Shown: positions 24,660-33,996 of the stretch, piece after piece
Position numbering within the stretch: the first letter of the stretch is position 1
Layout: every line of letters begins with the position of its first letter
DNA from: Spongiivirga sp046524175
GTDB taxonomy: Bacteria > Bacteroidota > Bacteroidia > Flavobacteriales > Flavobacteriaceae
Assembly: GCF_046524175.1 (NCBI RefSeq)
Contig: NZ_JBEFZF010000004.1
Span: 248,001 to 312,000, forward strand
Length of the DNA: 64,000 nt
Reading direction: 5' to 3'
Position numbers and translations under genes: made by a program
Notes under the pieces: model-generated
The model's input: only the letters and a program-made list of their open reading frames with translations
The model's database searches: none
What the model was told of the DNA's origin: nothing

Positions 24660-26702
24660 CTAGAACCTAAATTGCAAGCCACCATACACTTGAACCCCGG
24701 GTGCTGATTCGTAAAACCTTGATCCAAAAGCGTTGATTCTTACATTGTCAACAAAGTTTTTGTCGAACAAATTTGTAATACCTAAAAAGGGAAGTATCTC
24801 AACTTGTCTCCACTTCTTTTCGTAGCCTAATTGAACATTTGCTGTGAGATATCCTGGTGCTTTTTCCGTATTGGTGTCATTTACCCAAATGGCATCTACA
24901 GCGTTCAATTGCAATTTGGCGAAGAAACTTTTCGATGTATTGTAAGCAACTGCTACTGAACCAAAATGTTCGGGTGTGCCCGGAAGTATATTTCCCGATA
25001 GATCGGTATCATTTGCGATATATTCGTCAAACTTAAAGCTAGAATAGGTATAACTTGTATTCAACTTCCATTTTGGAGTTAATTGGTAACTTAAACTAGT
25101 TTCAATGCCGTTCCTCGATGTCGATCCGGCATTGTTAAAAAAAGTGCGGTCAGGAAAAGATTCTAACTCAAATGGCACTAGATCGTTTTTTGTATCCAAG
25201 TTGTAAAAGGTAAGTTGGTAGTTGAACCGCTTGGTAGCTCCTCTTATGCCAAACTCAATGGTCCTTGATTTTTGTGGTTTTAAATTTGGATTAAAGCCTT
25301 GTTCTCCTGAAGGGTTTGCCGATAATTCAGATAGAGTAGGTGTTTCAAAAGCAGTTGAGAAGTTACCAAATACATTTAATAATGTGGAGAGTTTATAGGT
25401 AAGTCCTATCGTCGGATTAATGGAATTTAGGGTAATTGAACTCGAGTCATTTCCGTTATCTAAAAAGCTATCTTCAACCTTAAGCAGTTGGTGATCAAAT
25501 CGAAAACCTCCATAAATACTCCAATTGCTTAATTGAACATAATCAAGCGCATATACCCCTATGGTATTAAATTTTTCATTTTGATTCAAGGTATTCGCGC
25601 CCTGTATTCCTTGCTCGTTCACAAATCGTTTTCTGTTGTCCTCTTGAAAACTAAGGTCATAGCCAATCTTAAGATCATTTTTAGCAAGTTTAAAATCCAC
25701 TGAACTACCGTGGCCACCATAATTACGATTGAGATCGACGATACCACCAAACGAAAAGGGTAGTCTACCAAAAAAACTACGACCACTTATAAAGGCATAA
25801 GTATTTATTACATTTTTTTTATTAATGTTCCATAATAAACTAGTGCCTATTTTATATTGTGAGATCGCTTCACCGGAATTAAAATCTATATTCGCCTGTC
25901 TGGCTTGACGAGGGTTGTTTTCAAATTGCTCTCTGGTCAGGCCTCCGGCATCTTCTGCCAAAGGGCTATCGGAATAGTTGACGAGTACATTAAGTTTTAG
26001 GTTATCATTAAATTTATGAGCAAAATTTCCATTAAAGTTCCATTGTTTAAAACCACTATTATCGCGATACCCGTCAAAGGATTGATATCCCAAATGAAAA
26101 ACTGCTTTTGAATTTTTAGAACCCACCCCAGCAGTGGCGTTATACTGTTGTCGGCTGTTAGTACCAAACGTGGTTTTAAAATTGATAAAGGGTTCAGTGA
26201 AATCTTTTTTTGTATTAATATTAATGATACCTCCGGAGGCATTGCCATATAATGCCGAAACTCCACTTTTTACCAATTCTATGGTTTCAATAATATCCAG
26301 ATTAATATTATCTAATTGACCCTGACCATCTGGTGTTGTCTCGGGAATGCCGTCAACGATAAGTTTTATCCCGCGAATACCAAACGCCGATCTAGAACCT
26401 ATTCCGCGAATAGATATTCGAGCATCTTGCGCAAAGTTCGAACTGTTTTGAACATAAATTCCGGGTATTTCATTTAAGTATTCTTGAATAGATAATTGAT
26501 TTTTTATTGCATCAATATTCGATGTTTTTATAATCGCAGTGGCATATGGCAGTGCTCTCTTTTCTATATCTATCCTTGCAGCTTGTACAGTTACAGATTC
26601 AAGATTAATGGTAGTAATACTATCTTTTTTAGTAATTTCCTGTGCGTACTGCTTTGTTGAAATAGTGATATACAACAGAAAGAATAGTAAGCGTGAGCTC
26701 AT
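24660..26702 (-). CDS. TonB-dependent receptor, FecA-like
   Basis: A 680-residue outer-membrane receptor. Signal peptide to about residue 20, a TonB-box-like TINLESVTVQA, a plug domain (about 50-165: ISIRGIGSRSAFGIRGIKLIVDGIPETTPDG; IETIELVKSGVSALYGNASGGII, each quoted only in part here as IRGIGSRSAFG and VKSGVSALYGNASGG), then the barrel, which ends VYGGLQFRF. No carboxypeptidase-like N-terminal domain and no SusD partner, so an iron-chelate or other small ligand is more likely than a glycan. A perfect 11-base inverted repeat ends two bases before the start codon and may control it. Confidence 0.9.
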   Translation of the reverse strand: MSSRLLFFLLYITISTKQYAQEITKKDSITTINLESVTVQAARIDIEKRALPYATAIIKTSNIDAIKNQLSIQEYLNEIPGIYVQNSSNFAQDARISIRGIGSRSAFGIRGIKLIVDGIPETTPDGQGQLDNINLDIIETIELVKSGVSALYGNASGGIININTKKDFTEPFINFKTTFGTNSRQQYNATAGVGSKNSKAVFHLGYQSFDGYRDNSGFKQWNFNGNFAHKFNDNLKLNVLVNYSDSPLAEDAGGLTREQFENNPRQARQANIDFNSGEAISQYKIGTSLLWNINKKNVINTYAFISGRSFFGRLPFSFGGIVDLNRNYGGHGSSVDFKLAKNDLKIGYDLSFQEDNRKRFVNEQGIQGANTLNQNEKFNTIGVYALDYVQLSNWSIYGGFRFDHQLLKVEDSFLDNGNDSSSITLNSINPTIGLTYKLSTLLNVFGNFSTAFETPTLSELSANPSGEQGFNPNLKPQKSRTIEFGIRGATKRFNYQLTFYNLDTKNDLVPFELESFPDRTFFNNAGSTSRNGIETSLSYQLTPKWKLNTSYTYSSFKFDEYIANDTDLSGNILPGTPEHFGSVAVAYNTSKSFFAKLQLNAVDAIWVNDTNTEKAPGYLTANVQLGYEKKWRQVEILPFLGITNLFDKNFVDNVRINAFGSRFYESAPGVQVYGGLQFRF

Positions 26703-26704
26703 GT

Positions 26705-26735
26705 AATATTTTTACAATTTGACCGTAAAAATATT
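26705..26735. promoter_or_regulatory. Inverted repeat at the start codon of the TonB receptor gene
   Basis: AATATTTTTAC (26705-26715) and GTAAAAATATT (26725-26735) form a perfect 11-base inverted repeat with a 9-base spacer. On the minus strand the repeat ends two bases before the receptor ATG. It could be an operator, or an mRNA hairpin that covers the start. Confidence 0.5.
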
Positions 26736-26839
26736 GCATTTTAGCTAACTATTGCCGGCATTGAAAATATTGTTTAAATCAACGAAAAGGATCAAATAAA
26801 TATTACCTAGAATACATTATCGGTTTTTCAATGTTCCTA

Positions 26840-27241
26840 TTATGATGCTCGTTGAAAAACGGCTTCTAACGTGCTGATCTCAAGAGGTTTTGTGATATAG
26901 TCTTTAACTGTTGGAAATTGCTTTGCGCGATTCATATCGTTAGGATTGATAGATGAACTTACCACATAGAGGGAACAATTATTGCACTTTTTCTTATCAA
27001 ACTGTTCCAAAAATTGCCAACCGTTCATTACTGGCATATTCAAGTCAAGAAATATCACTTGTGGCAGATCTTCTATTGCGTTGTTTTCGACCGCTTTCTC
27101 AAAATAGTCCATTGCTTCTTGACCATTATTAAAAATCAATAGCTCCTCGGTCAGGTTTTTCATCTTAATTAGGGTACTTATTAAATGTACATAGGTGTTA
27201 TCATCATCAATGATACAGCCAAGTTTAATTGGGGAATTCAT
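26840..27241 (-). CDS. Stand-alone response regulator receiver protein (CheY-like)
   Basis: The 133-residue protein is a lone receiver domain. The acidic pocket is DDD in CIIDDDNTYV (about 12-14), the phospho-acceptor Asp is in VIFLDLNMPVMNGW (about 66), the switch Ser in YVVSSSI, and the conserved Lys in DYITKPLEI. There is no output domain, so it works by protein contact or in a phosphorelay. It starts six bases after the PAS kinase stop on the same strand, so the two are cotranscribed and likely partners. Such pairs are common in Bacteroidota and usually have unknown inputs. Confidence 0.92.
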   Translation of the reverse strand: MNSPIKLGCIIDDDNTYVHLISTLIKMKNLTEELLIFNNGQEAMDYFEKAVENNAIEDLPQVIFLDLNMPVMNGWQFLEQFDKKKCNNCSLYVVSSSINPNDMNRAKQFPTVKDYITKPLEISTLEAVFQRAS

Positions 27242-27247
27242 AAAGTG

Positions 27248-28360
27248 TTAAAAAATTATAGTGAAGGTTGTACCAACATCAACGGTACTTTTGATGCTAA
27301 TACTACCCCCTAATGATTCAATTTGATTTTTAGTGATAAACAATCCGACACCTTCGGCATCATCGTTAAAATGGAATGTTTTGTACATACCAAATATTTG
27401 TTCTCCATATCGTTCAAGATCGATACCTACACCATTATCTTTAATTTCCATAATAGGCTGATCGTTTTGTAAAAACGTTTTAATATGAATTATGGGTTTT
27501 CTGTCAGGATGTTTATACTTTACTGCATTGGTGAGCAGGTTAAGCATAATACTCTCCATATAAGCCGGAACATAGTTTATACTGTCAAGATCAGAAAAGT
27601 CCGTTGTAATCTCAGCCTTTTGGTTGGCAATAATTTGTTGAATTGAGGTGGCGACCAATAGGTAAGTATCTTCAAAACGCACAACTCTTTTTTCTTGCTT
27701 ACTGTTGGTTTGTATGGTCGCTACTTCATTAAGGTGCTCAATAGTTTTGTTTAAACTATCAGAGACCCCTTTAATGTTACCAAGCATTTCCATTTTTTCC
27801 TCAACAGTGTTCAAATTGTCTAGTAATTGCACAATTAATTGAAGATTGCTTGTCTGGCTTCTTAAATTATGTGAGACGATATAAGCAAAATTCAGCAATC
27901 GGCTGTTTTGCGAGGTAATGGTTTCTACTGAGTTTTGAAGGGCAAATTCTTTTTGTTTTATATCATCAATATTCTGAAAAACACCTTGTACGCCAATTTG
28001 CTCATTATCACTATTAAGAACAGGTTTACCAATGGCTCGTGCCCAGAATTCATTTCCCTTTTCGGTAACCATCTTGATTTCTACATCAAATTCTTTTCCT
28101 TTTTTATAACAGTCGAAAAATAATTTTGAAGCGTAATCTCGATGTTCTTCGGCATAATGAGAAAGTCCAGTTTCTACAGTAGGAACAAAATCTAGCGGTG
28201 CTTCGAGTATTTCATATGTAATATCGTTCCAATACGCTTCAAAGGTTCTTGTATCGATATACCAAGATCCTGTTTTGGTAAGCTCGGCTGTTTCTTTTAG
28301 ATAAAAGAATTTATCGGCTAGATCGGCCTTATCTGGAGAATTTCCGGATCTGTTGTTCAT
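27248..28360 (-). CDS. PAS-domain sensor histidine kinase
   Basis: One PAS domain with PAC tail (about residues 25-140; GSWYIDTRTFEAYWN, ending IGVQGVFQNIDDIKQKE) precedes the kinase. The dimerisation box is YIVSHNLRSQTSN with the phospho-acceptor His, the ATPase has the N box NLLTNAVKYKHPDR, G1 IKDNGVGIDL, F box GMYKTFH and G2 GVGLFITK. There are no membrane helices, so the kinase is cytosolic and probably senses a soluble cue through PAS. It is directly upstream of its likely receiver. All catalytic residues appear present. Confidence 0.92.
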   Translation of the reverse strand: MNNRSGNSPDKADLADKFFYLKETAELTKTGSWYIDTRTFEAYWNDITYEILEAPLDFVPTVETGLSHYAEEHRDYASKLFFDCYKKGKEFDVEIKMVTEKGNEFWARAIGKPVLNSDNEQIGVQGVFQNIDDIKQKEFALQNSVETITSQNSRLLNFAYIVSHNLRSQTSNLQLIVQLLDNLNTVEEKMEMLGNIKGVSDSLNKTIEHLNEVATIQTNSKQEKRVVRFEDTYLLVATSIQQIIANQKAEITTDFSDLDSINYVPAYMESIMLNLLTNAVKYKHPDRKPIIHIKTFLQNDQPIMEIKDNGVGIDLERYGEQIFGMYKTFHFNDDAEGVGLFITKNQIESLGGSISIKSTVDVGTTFTIIF

Positions 28361-28534
28361 TGGTTTTTGAATTTAGGGTACTACAAGTTGTTAGCAACTA
28401 GAGATTTCCCAAAAAAAAATCGTCAAACCGAGTAGTAATTGCTTTTATCCGTAGCGAATATGCCTGATTAATTGGCAATTATCTCGGTTTTGTGATTTTT
28501 AAAGGTAATATCGAAACTACTGAATATCCTATGT

Positions 28535-29971
28535 TCAGTTAGAGCCGACTGGGGGTGGCCCTTCAGGAATTATACTTTCGTAAACGGTGTTTCCTTTTCT
28601 TTTTTTGAACTCGTCTTTCACACGTTTTAGCAATTTAGGGTCTTCATATAAATCAACCATGGTCATTGCCAAAGCGTTACTCGCTTGGATCATCCCTTTA
28701 TGCCCAATGGACATCCCTCCGCAAGCTACAACGGCCCAACTGTGCCATGGAGTATCTTTAGGTGCTACCGTTGCACCCATCCGTACAACAGGTACAACCC
28801 AACTTACATCGCCAACATCAGTTGACCCGCCACCTGGGTTTTCTAGAGTTTCTTCAAGCGGATTAATACTGCTATCCATTCCAATTTGCTTCTTTCCTGT
28901 CATTTCTTGGATTTTCTTTCCAAAGGCCTCTTCTTCTTCGGTATAACTAATCGGTCCTAACATCTCAAGATTTTTTTGCATTGCTTCACCGCCTGATCGG
29001 TTCACTAAGATTTCGTAGATACCTGAAACCAAAGATATTTTATAATCAGTATTAGCCATTATAGCAGCACCTTCAGCCATTTTTTGAACCCGTTCATAGA
29101 CAGGCATCATGCCTTCTCGCTTAGTATCCCGTACACGCACCCAAATTTTTGAGTAGTCAGATACCACATTTACTACCTGACCTCCATCTTGAATATGATA
29201 ATGTATTCTTACGGTAGGTTTAATATGCTCGCGGTAATAATTTATTCCAGTGGTATACAACTCCAATGCATCCGATGCGCTACGACCATTCCACGGATCG
29301 GCTGAGGCATGTGCGGCCTGACCATTAAATTCTACAATAAAATCGACAAGCGCTAGAGTACTTTGTACATCAGCTTTTGTCGTGGCAGATGGATGCCAAT
29401 CCATTACAGCATCAACGCCATCGAAGAGCCCAGCTTTTACCATCCATATTTTACCGAAGAATTTTTCTTCGGCAGGTGTCCCGTAAAACTTCACAGTGCC
29501 CTTTAATTTTCCGGCAGCGATCAATTCTTTCACGGCAATTGCAGCCCCAAGGCTTCCTGTACCGAATAAGTTATGACCGCAACCATGACCATTACCGCCA
29601 GGTACTAAGGGGTCTTTAGTAGGCTTTGTTTTTTGAGAAATACCGGGTAAAGCGTCAAATTCACCTAAAATACCAATTACAGGACTGCCACTGCCATAGG
29701 TAGCGACAAATGCGGTTGGCATTTCCGCAACGCCTCTTTCTACTCTAAATCCGTTTTGCTCGGCGTAATCTGCCAATAGTTTGGAAGACTTTTTTTCTTG
29801 AAAAGCAATTTCCGCAGCTTCCCATATTTGATCGCTAATGGCAATAAGATCTGTCTTATGATTTTCAACTGATTGTTTGACCGCCTTTTTATTCTTGGTC
29901 CATTTTTGAGCGAATCCGGTGGTATATAAACCGAATAATAAACAGACCATTAGAATACTTTTAGTTTTCAT
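28535..29971 (-). CDS. Secreted M20-family amidohydrolase (AbgB-like)
   Basis: After a signal peptide (to about residue 21) comes a two-domain M20 metallopeptidase. Metal-binding and catalytic segments include GILGEFDALPG, GHGCGHNLFGTG, PAEEKFFGK with the catalytic Glu, MDWHPS, and PGGGSTDVGDVSW. The sequence fits the AbgB/p-aminobenzoyl-glutamate hydrolase group, which cleaves an amide or hippurate-type bond. The dimerisation domain is at about 210-330. Periplasmic location is unusual for AbgB of E. coli but common in Bacteroidota. The exact substrate is not known. Confidence 0.9.
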   Translation of the reverse strand: MKTKSILMVCLLFGLYTTGFAQKWTKNKKAVKQSVENHKTDLIAISDQIWEAAEIAFQEKKSSKLLADYAEQNGFRVERGVAEMPTAFVATYGSGSPVIGILGEFDALPGISQKTKPTKDPLVPGGNGHGCGHNLFGTGSLGAAIAVKELIAAGKLKGTVKFYGTPAEEKFFGKIWMVKAGLFDGVDAVMDWHPSATTKADVQSTLALVDFIVEFNGQAAHASADPWNGRSASDALELYTTGINYYREHIKPTVRIHYHIQDGGQVVNVVSDYSKIWVRVRDTKREGMMPVYERVQKMAEGAAIMANTDYKISLVSGIYEILVNRSGGEAMQKNLEMLGPISYTEEEEAFGKKIQEMTGKKQIGMDSSINPLEETLENPGGGSTDVGDVSWVVPVVRMGATVAPKDTPWHSWAVVACGGMSIGHKGMIQASNALAMTMVDLYEDPKLLKRVKDEFKKRKGNTVYESIIPEGPPPVGSN

Positions 29972-30150
29972 GAGTTAGTTTTTGGTTATTTATTTAAAAG
30001 TACGAAATAATGAGAATGGTCATTATAATTTTCCATGCTATGGATAAATTTCAGGGGTGTTTTTCCCCTTTTCAATTGATCCTAAAGTTTCTTTGTTAAC
30101 CTTCTAAGAAAGCATACCATTAAAGAGTATAACAATTAATTATACATATT

Positions 30151-31068
30151 ATGAAAACTAAATTTTTATCAATTGTTTTAATGGTTTTTGGCTTTTTGTT
30201 CGCAACTGCTGGCACACCCTTGAACAATTTTAACGGAACATGGAAAAATGTCAACACTCGAACTAGAGGTATTACAAAGGTTATTATTTCTGGTAATGGT
30301 AGTAATCCCCTTGTGCAGGTATTTGGTAGTTGTAGTCCGAAAGACTGTGATTGGGGGAAGAAAAAATCAATAGCCTACACAAACTCAGCTAGCGGCAATG
30401 TTAGAGGCAATACGGAGTATTTATCAGTTAATTATCCAGTAAGTTTTGCCAATAAAACGGTAATGGTAAAGATGAATGGCAATACACTGGAGGTAACGAC
30501 CTTGACAAGGTTTAAAGACGGAAGTAGACGAACTAATTTTGTAAGTACTGAAAAATTTAAAAAGGCACCTCGAATAGTTAAGCCGAGACCAATAACTACC
30601 TGTGCAAAGGAAGATTTACTTAGCTTGAATCCTAAGGGAAGTTTGAAAGTTAAAAAGAACTCAAAAGGTACCTATTCGGTTGTTCAGGGTAGTCGCTATT
30701 TATTTTCAGCTCCTAATGTAGCAGAAGCGAACAAGATTATTAAAATTGTAAGACGTTACGGTTTTAATAGTAGCGGTTTTGTAGGGCGACCAAATCCTGA
30801 TTTTACATATCAGTTATGTAATGGAAGAGCATCAAATGTAAAACCGCTTAAAAGTGAGGATATTATCGCATTCAATCCCTCAAAAATTAAAGTTTCATTT
30901 GTCAAAGGACGCTGGAAAATTGTGGAAGGAAGTCACTGGATTTTTGACTTTGGTAAAAGTAAAAGTGAGGCAGAGCAGGCATTATGCATCATTAAAAAGT
31001 ACAAGTTTAACGGTGTAGGTTATGTAGGTAGGCCAAAAGCTTCATTTCAGTATATGGTTAAAAGATAA
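30151..31068 (+). CDS. Secreted three-domain protein with duplicated GRPxPxFxY modules
   Basis: Signal peptide (to about residue 21). Domain 1 (about 25-135) is a beta domain with FNGTWKNVNTRTRGITKV and the SCSPKDCDWGKK cysteine motif. Two related modules of about 65 residues follow (about 155-230 and 240-304). Each reads roughly: (F/L)NP..., a strand with W/Y and V(E/Q)GS, F..., then a helix with (I)IKxYxF and a closing G(F/Y)VGRPxxxFxYx. I recall this domain pair in many unrelated secreted bacterial proteins. It is monocistronic with a clear terminator. Function is unknown; binding of a carbohydrate or protein is a guess. Confidence 0.7.
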   Translation: MKTKFLSIVLMVFGFLFATAGTPLNNFNGTWKNVNTRTRGITKVIISGNGSNPLVQVFGSCSPKDCDWGKKKSIAYTNSASGNVRGNTEYLSVNYPVSFANKTVMVKMNGNTLEVTTLTRFKDGSRRTNFVSTEKFKKAPRIVKPRPITTCAKEDLLSLNPKGSLKVKKNSKGTYSVVQGSRYLFSAPNVAEANKIIKIVRRYGFNSSGFVGRPNPDFTYQLCNGRASNVKPLKSEDIIAFNPSKIKVSFVKGRWKIVEGSHWIFDFGKSKSEAEQALCIIKKYKFNGVGYVGRPKASFQYMVKR

Positions 31069-31088
31069 TAGCAATATTCTAGAAGATA

Positions 31089-31126
31089 AAAAGCCACCAC
31101 GTTTTAATTATGGTGGCTTTTTTTAG
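31089..31126. terminator. Bidirectional intrinsic terminator
   Basis: An 11-base stem, AAAAGCCACCA / TGGTGGCTTTT, with an 11-base loop and T runs on both strands, lies between the convergent secreted-protein and GH13 genes. Confidence 0.85.
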
Positions 31127-31143
31127 AAAGTCTCTTTACATGT

Positions 31144-32838
31144 TTATTCTTTTTGTTCTAACAGAACGATATCAAAATCACTATTAAAAGTTGCTTTTCC
31201 ATCTTTTACGGTAACTTCGATTCCTGAATAATGATCTTTTAATAAAGTGCCATCTGCAAAAACTTCACTAACATTCAGGGTCTTTTTAGCTGATTTATAG
31301 TCTATACCAACCACTACCTTATCCTCAAATCCATCTTTTTTGAGTTCACGTTTAAACGTATAAGGAGATGCGCTTATCATCGTATGGTTTCCAGCACCAA
31401 TGGCAATATGCTTTCGTCTAAACTGTCCTAATTTTTGATAATGAGTCAATAGTTTTTTGGTCTCGGTGTTATTTTCAATATCAGCCCAGTTCATGAACGA
31501 GCGTAAGGTAGCATCGCCGTTTGTTCCTTCGATAATTAAAGACCGAGCAGTTTCATCACCATAGTATACCTGACTTGCTCCTGGACTTAAAAGTAACTTA
31601 GTTGCAGCTTCGAAGGTTTTGGTTCTATCGGCATCAAAAGGTTGTCCGTCATCATGGCTTGTTAAATAGTGTAAAACGCCAAAATCTTTTAATTTGCTTT
31701 TTAAAAGGCCATCGTATTTAGAAAAAATAGTTTCGTAATCTTTTTGAGCATCATACTTAAATTCAAAATTGATTAAACTGTTAAATCCGTTAGCAAAAAA
31801 GTTTACTTTCTTATCTCCGAAATCAAAAGCCTGACCTGCGCTTGCATTGTAATTATATACTTCCCCAACCATGTAAAATGGCATATCGTCTAACACTTTA
31901 GTCGGGTTTTCTTTTTTCCACTGTTCAAAACTAGCATCACATACTTCTCTAAACTCACTCCAAACATATTCTTCTGTATGTTTAACCGTATCTACCCGAT
32001 AACCATCAATACCATGATCTGTAATGTAATCAGCTAGCCATTTCATGATGTAGAATCTAGGTGCTCGCGGATAACCTGTACGTTCGAAAAACGCATCAAG
32101 TTCTGCGACTTCTTCATCATAGCGGCCTTCGGCTTTCCATTTTTGAACCAGCTGAGGAGGTAAATCGACTGCTTCATTACTTTCTGTTTTGATATCAGGT
32201 AGGTTATCTACCAGCTGGCAAGTAATGGTATTTTCATAGGTAGTAAAACCACAACGCTCATTAGTGCGCACCCAGCCATCGGGCCATACAGGATCTACGT
32301 CTGTAACCGGACCTGTATGGTTGATCACTGCATCCATTAAAATTCGAATACCATTTGCATGGGCAGTTTCTACAAGTTGATGTAATTCTTCATTCGTTCC
32401 GAAGTTTGGGTCTAATTTGGTCCAATCTTTGGTCCAATACCCATGAAATCCATAGGTAACACCAGTTCCTTCATCAACCTCACCATGAATTTGCTCTACT
32501 ACTGGAGTAAACCAAATGGCATTAATGCCAAGGTCATTAAAATAACCTTCTTCAATTTTTTTGGTGATTCCTACCAAGTCGCCACCCATAAAACCGCGCA
32601 GCATGGCTGTTTCTTTGGTTCGGTTAAAGTTGATATCATTTTCCGGATTGCCATTGTTAAAGCGATCAGTCAATAAAAAATAAATATTGGCTCCTTTCCA
32701 AAAATCGGGAACGGGATTGACCGATTGATCAGTCATATCTTTTACCATAACTTCTGGGTTTTTAGTGGTTGATTTTTTTTGATCACATGAGATCAAAAGT
32801 ATTGTTATCACAATTAGTAGCAGCTGCCTTTTAAACAT
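31144..32838 (-). CDS. GH13 alpha-amylase-family lipoprotein
   Basis: I use the ATG at 32836-32838, which gives the lipoprotein signal MFKRQLLLIVITILLISC; the frame stays open 26 codons further upstream without family-like residues. The catalytic barrel shows all four GH13 regions: region I ILMDAVINHTG, region II GIDGYRVDTVKH with the nucleophile Asp (about 283), region III MVGEVYNY with the acid Glu (about 326), and region IV YLTSHDDGQ. A C-terminal beta domain closes the protein. It would hydrolyse alpha-glucans at the cell surface or in the periplasm. There is no SusC/SusD pair nearby. Confidence 0.92.
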   Translation of the reverse strand: MFKRQLLLIVITILLISCDQKKSTTKNPEVMVKDMTDQSVNPVPDFWKGANIYFLLTDRFNNGNPENDINFNRTKETAMLRGFMGGDLVGITKKIEEGYFNDLGINAIWFTPVVEQIHGEVDEGTGVTYGFHGYWTKDWTKLDPNFGTNEELHQLVETAHANGIRILMDAVINHTGPVTDVDPVWPDGWVRTNERCGFTTYENTITCQLVDNLPDIKTESNEAVDLPPQLVQKWKAEGRYDEEVAELDAFFERTGYPRAPRFYIMKWLADYITDHGIDGYRVDTVKHTEEYVWSEFREVCDASFEQWKKENPTKVLDDMPFYMVGEVYNYNASAGQAFDFGDKKVNFFANGFNSLINFEFKYDAQKDYETIFSKYDGLLKSKLKDFGVLHYLTSHDDGQPFDADRTKTFEAATKLLLSPGASQVYYGDETARSLIIEGTNGDATLRSFMNWADIENNTETKKLLTHYQKLGQFRRKHIAIGAGNHTMISASPYTFKRELKKDGFEDKVVVGIDYKSAKKTLNVSEVFADGTLLKDHYSGIEVTVKDGKATFNSDFDIVLLEQKE

Positions 32839-33024
32839 GTTTAGTGTTGTTTGAATTATAGGTTTAAAGTTAGAAAAAGGAATGCAGATTTGTGAAGTTT
32901 GTTTTACCTGAAACAAAACTTGTGAAACTTCTAGTACTACAACGTTTGAGGTGAAAAAATAAGGGAGTTTTGGTTGAGAGAAGTGTTACAATTAAACGTA
33001 AAAATCCGCTAATTTATGCGAGCG

Positions 33025-33786
33025 TTAATTCCTGTTCAGTACTTTAAACTCTTCATAGCATTCAGATAGTGCATCTAAAATTTGAAGATCATTAGCCGTT
33101 TTAATGAAGGATTTTGAATAATTACAATGTTGCAATAACTCGTCTAAATCGGTTCTGTCAAGTTCTAAAATTTCTAGTAAAACTTCACGATCAAATTTGG
33201 TAGTAAGTAGATTTCTAATTTCGTCTTCCTCTTGCATTTTTCGAAGCTTACGAAGTTGTTTTGGCTTTTTACCAAATATGTTATGCAAAAAATCCGCAGG
33301 ATTAAATATGGCACCCAATACTCTTGTTATCGCTCCTGGAGAATAACTGCCGGCTTCATAACCAGTTGGTAGTCCCGAAATACTGTATCTATAGTTGCGT
33401 TCAACGGGTACGTATTTATTATCTATTTCTAGATATCCGGTAAGTTCAAAAGGTTGTAAAATTACCTCTTCTAATGTATATGCTAATTCAGTTAGTTGAA
33501 TTTTGGTTCCTGGAATTTTTAGAAGGTCGTTGGTAACTCTAATTTTAATCGACTTAAAACCAAGATATGAGAAAAACAGCGTATCATTTACTGCAGCGGG
33601 AATGGTAAAATTACCTTTTGAATCTGTAATGGTACCGATAACTCTATTTAGGTTAAGCACATGTACATTTTGCAAGGCCGAATCATCTTCTGCATTAATA
33701 ATTTGCGCCTCTACATTCCCATTCTGGGCGAAGGTTGAAACGCTTATTAAAACACAACTCAATAAAAGTAAAAAATGCCTCATCAA
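33025..33786 (-). CDS. Carboxypeptidase-regulatory-like surface protein
   Basis: After a signal peptide (to about residue 20) a carboxypeptidase-D regulatory-like beta domain runs to about 105: VEAQIINAEDDSALQNVHVLN, GTITDSKGNFTIPA, and LFFSYLGFKSIKIRV are the usual strands (each quoted in part). The rest (about 110-253) is a charged helical region with RKMQEEDEIRNLL and no known fold. Proteins of this type in Bacteroidota often serve as envelope or gliding/adhesion accessory parts, but their role is unclear. No TonB plug or barrel follows, so this is not a receptor fragment. Confidence 0.8.
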   Translation of the reverse strand: MMRHFLLLLSCVLISVSTFAQNGNVEAQIINAEDDSALQNVHVLNLNRVIGTITDSKGNFTIPAAVNDTLFFSYLGFKSIKIRVTNDLLKIPGTKIQLTELAYTLEEVILQPFELTGYLEIDNKYVPVERNYRYSISGLPTGYEAGSYSPGAITRVLGAIFNPADFLHNIFGKKPKQLRKLRKMQEEDEIRNLLTTKFDREVLLEILELDRTDLDELLQHCNYSKSFIKTANDLQILDALSECYEEFKVLNRN

Positions 33787-33819
33787 TCTACTTAGTCGTA
33801 AACCGGAAGATAACTTTTA

Positions 33820-33915
33820 CTCGATTATTGAGATTTTGATGCATGAAATCAGCCTTGAATCAAGTTAGCCTTCATACAGTATCTCGTGGGCTTGCCCCGA
33901 GGTAATTTACCTCAT
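33820..33915. repeat. Palindromic intergenic element, copy A
   Basis: Three palindromes lie in a row: CTCGATTATTGAG (33820-33832), CTCGTGGGCTTGCCCCGAG (33883-33901, one bulged T) and the overlapping GAGGTAATTTACCTC (33899-33913). The last two share GAG and cannot form at once. The first and last palindromes reappear in a related form at 36838-36940. The gap 33916-33996 holds nothing else. Confidence 0.5.
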
Positions 33916-33996
33916 CCGGATATTTGCGTTAAAAATACTAAACAATACGCAAAACCCCAGTTTTTATAATGTATTTAAGAGTTTATTTAGATAATC

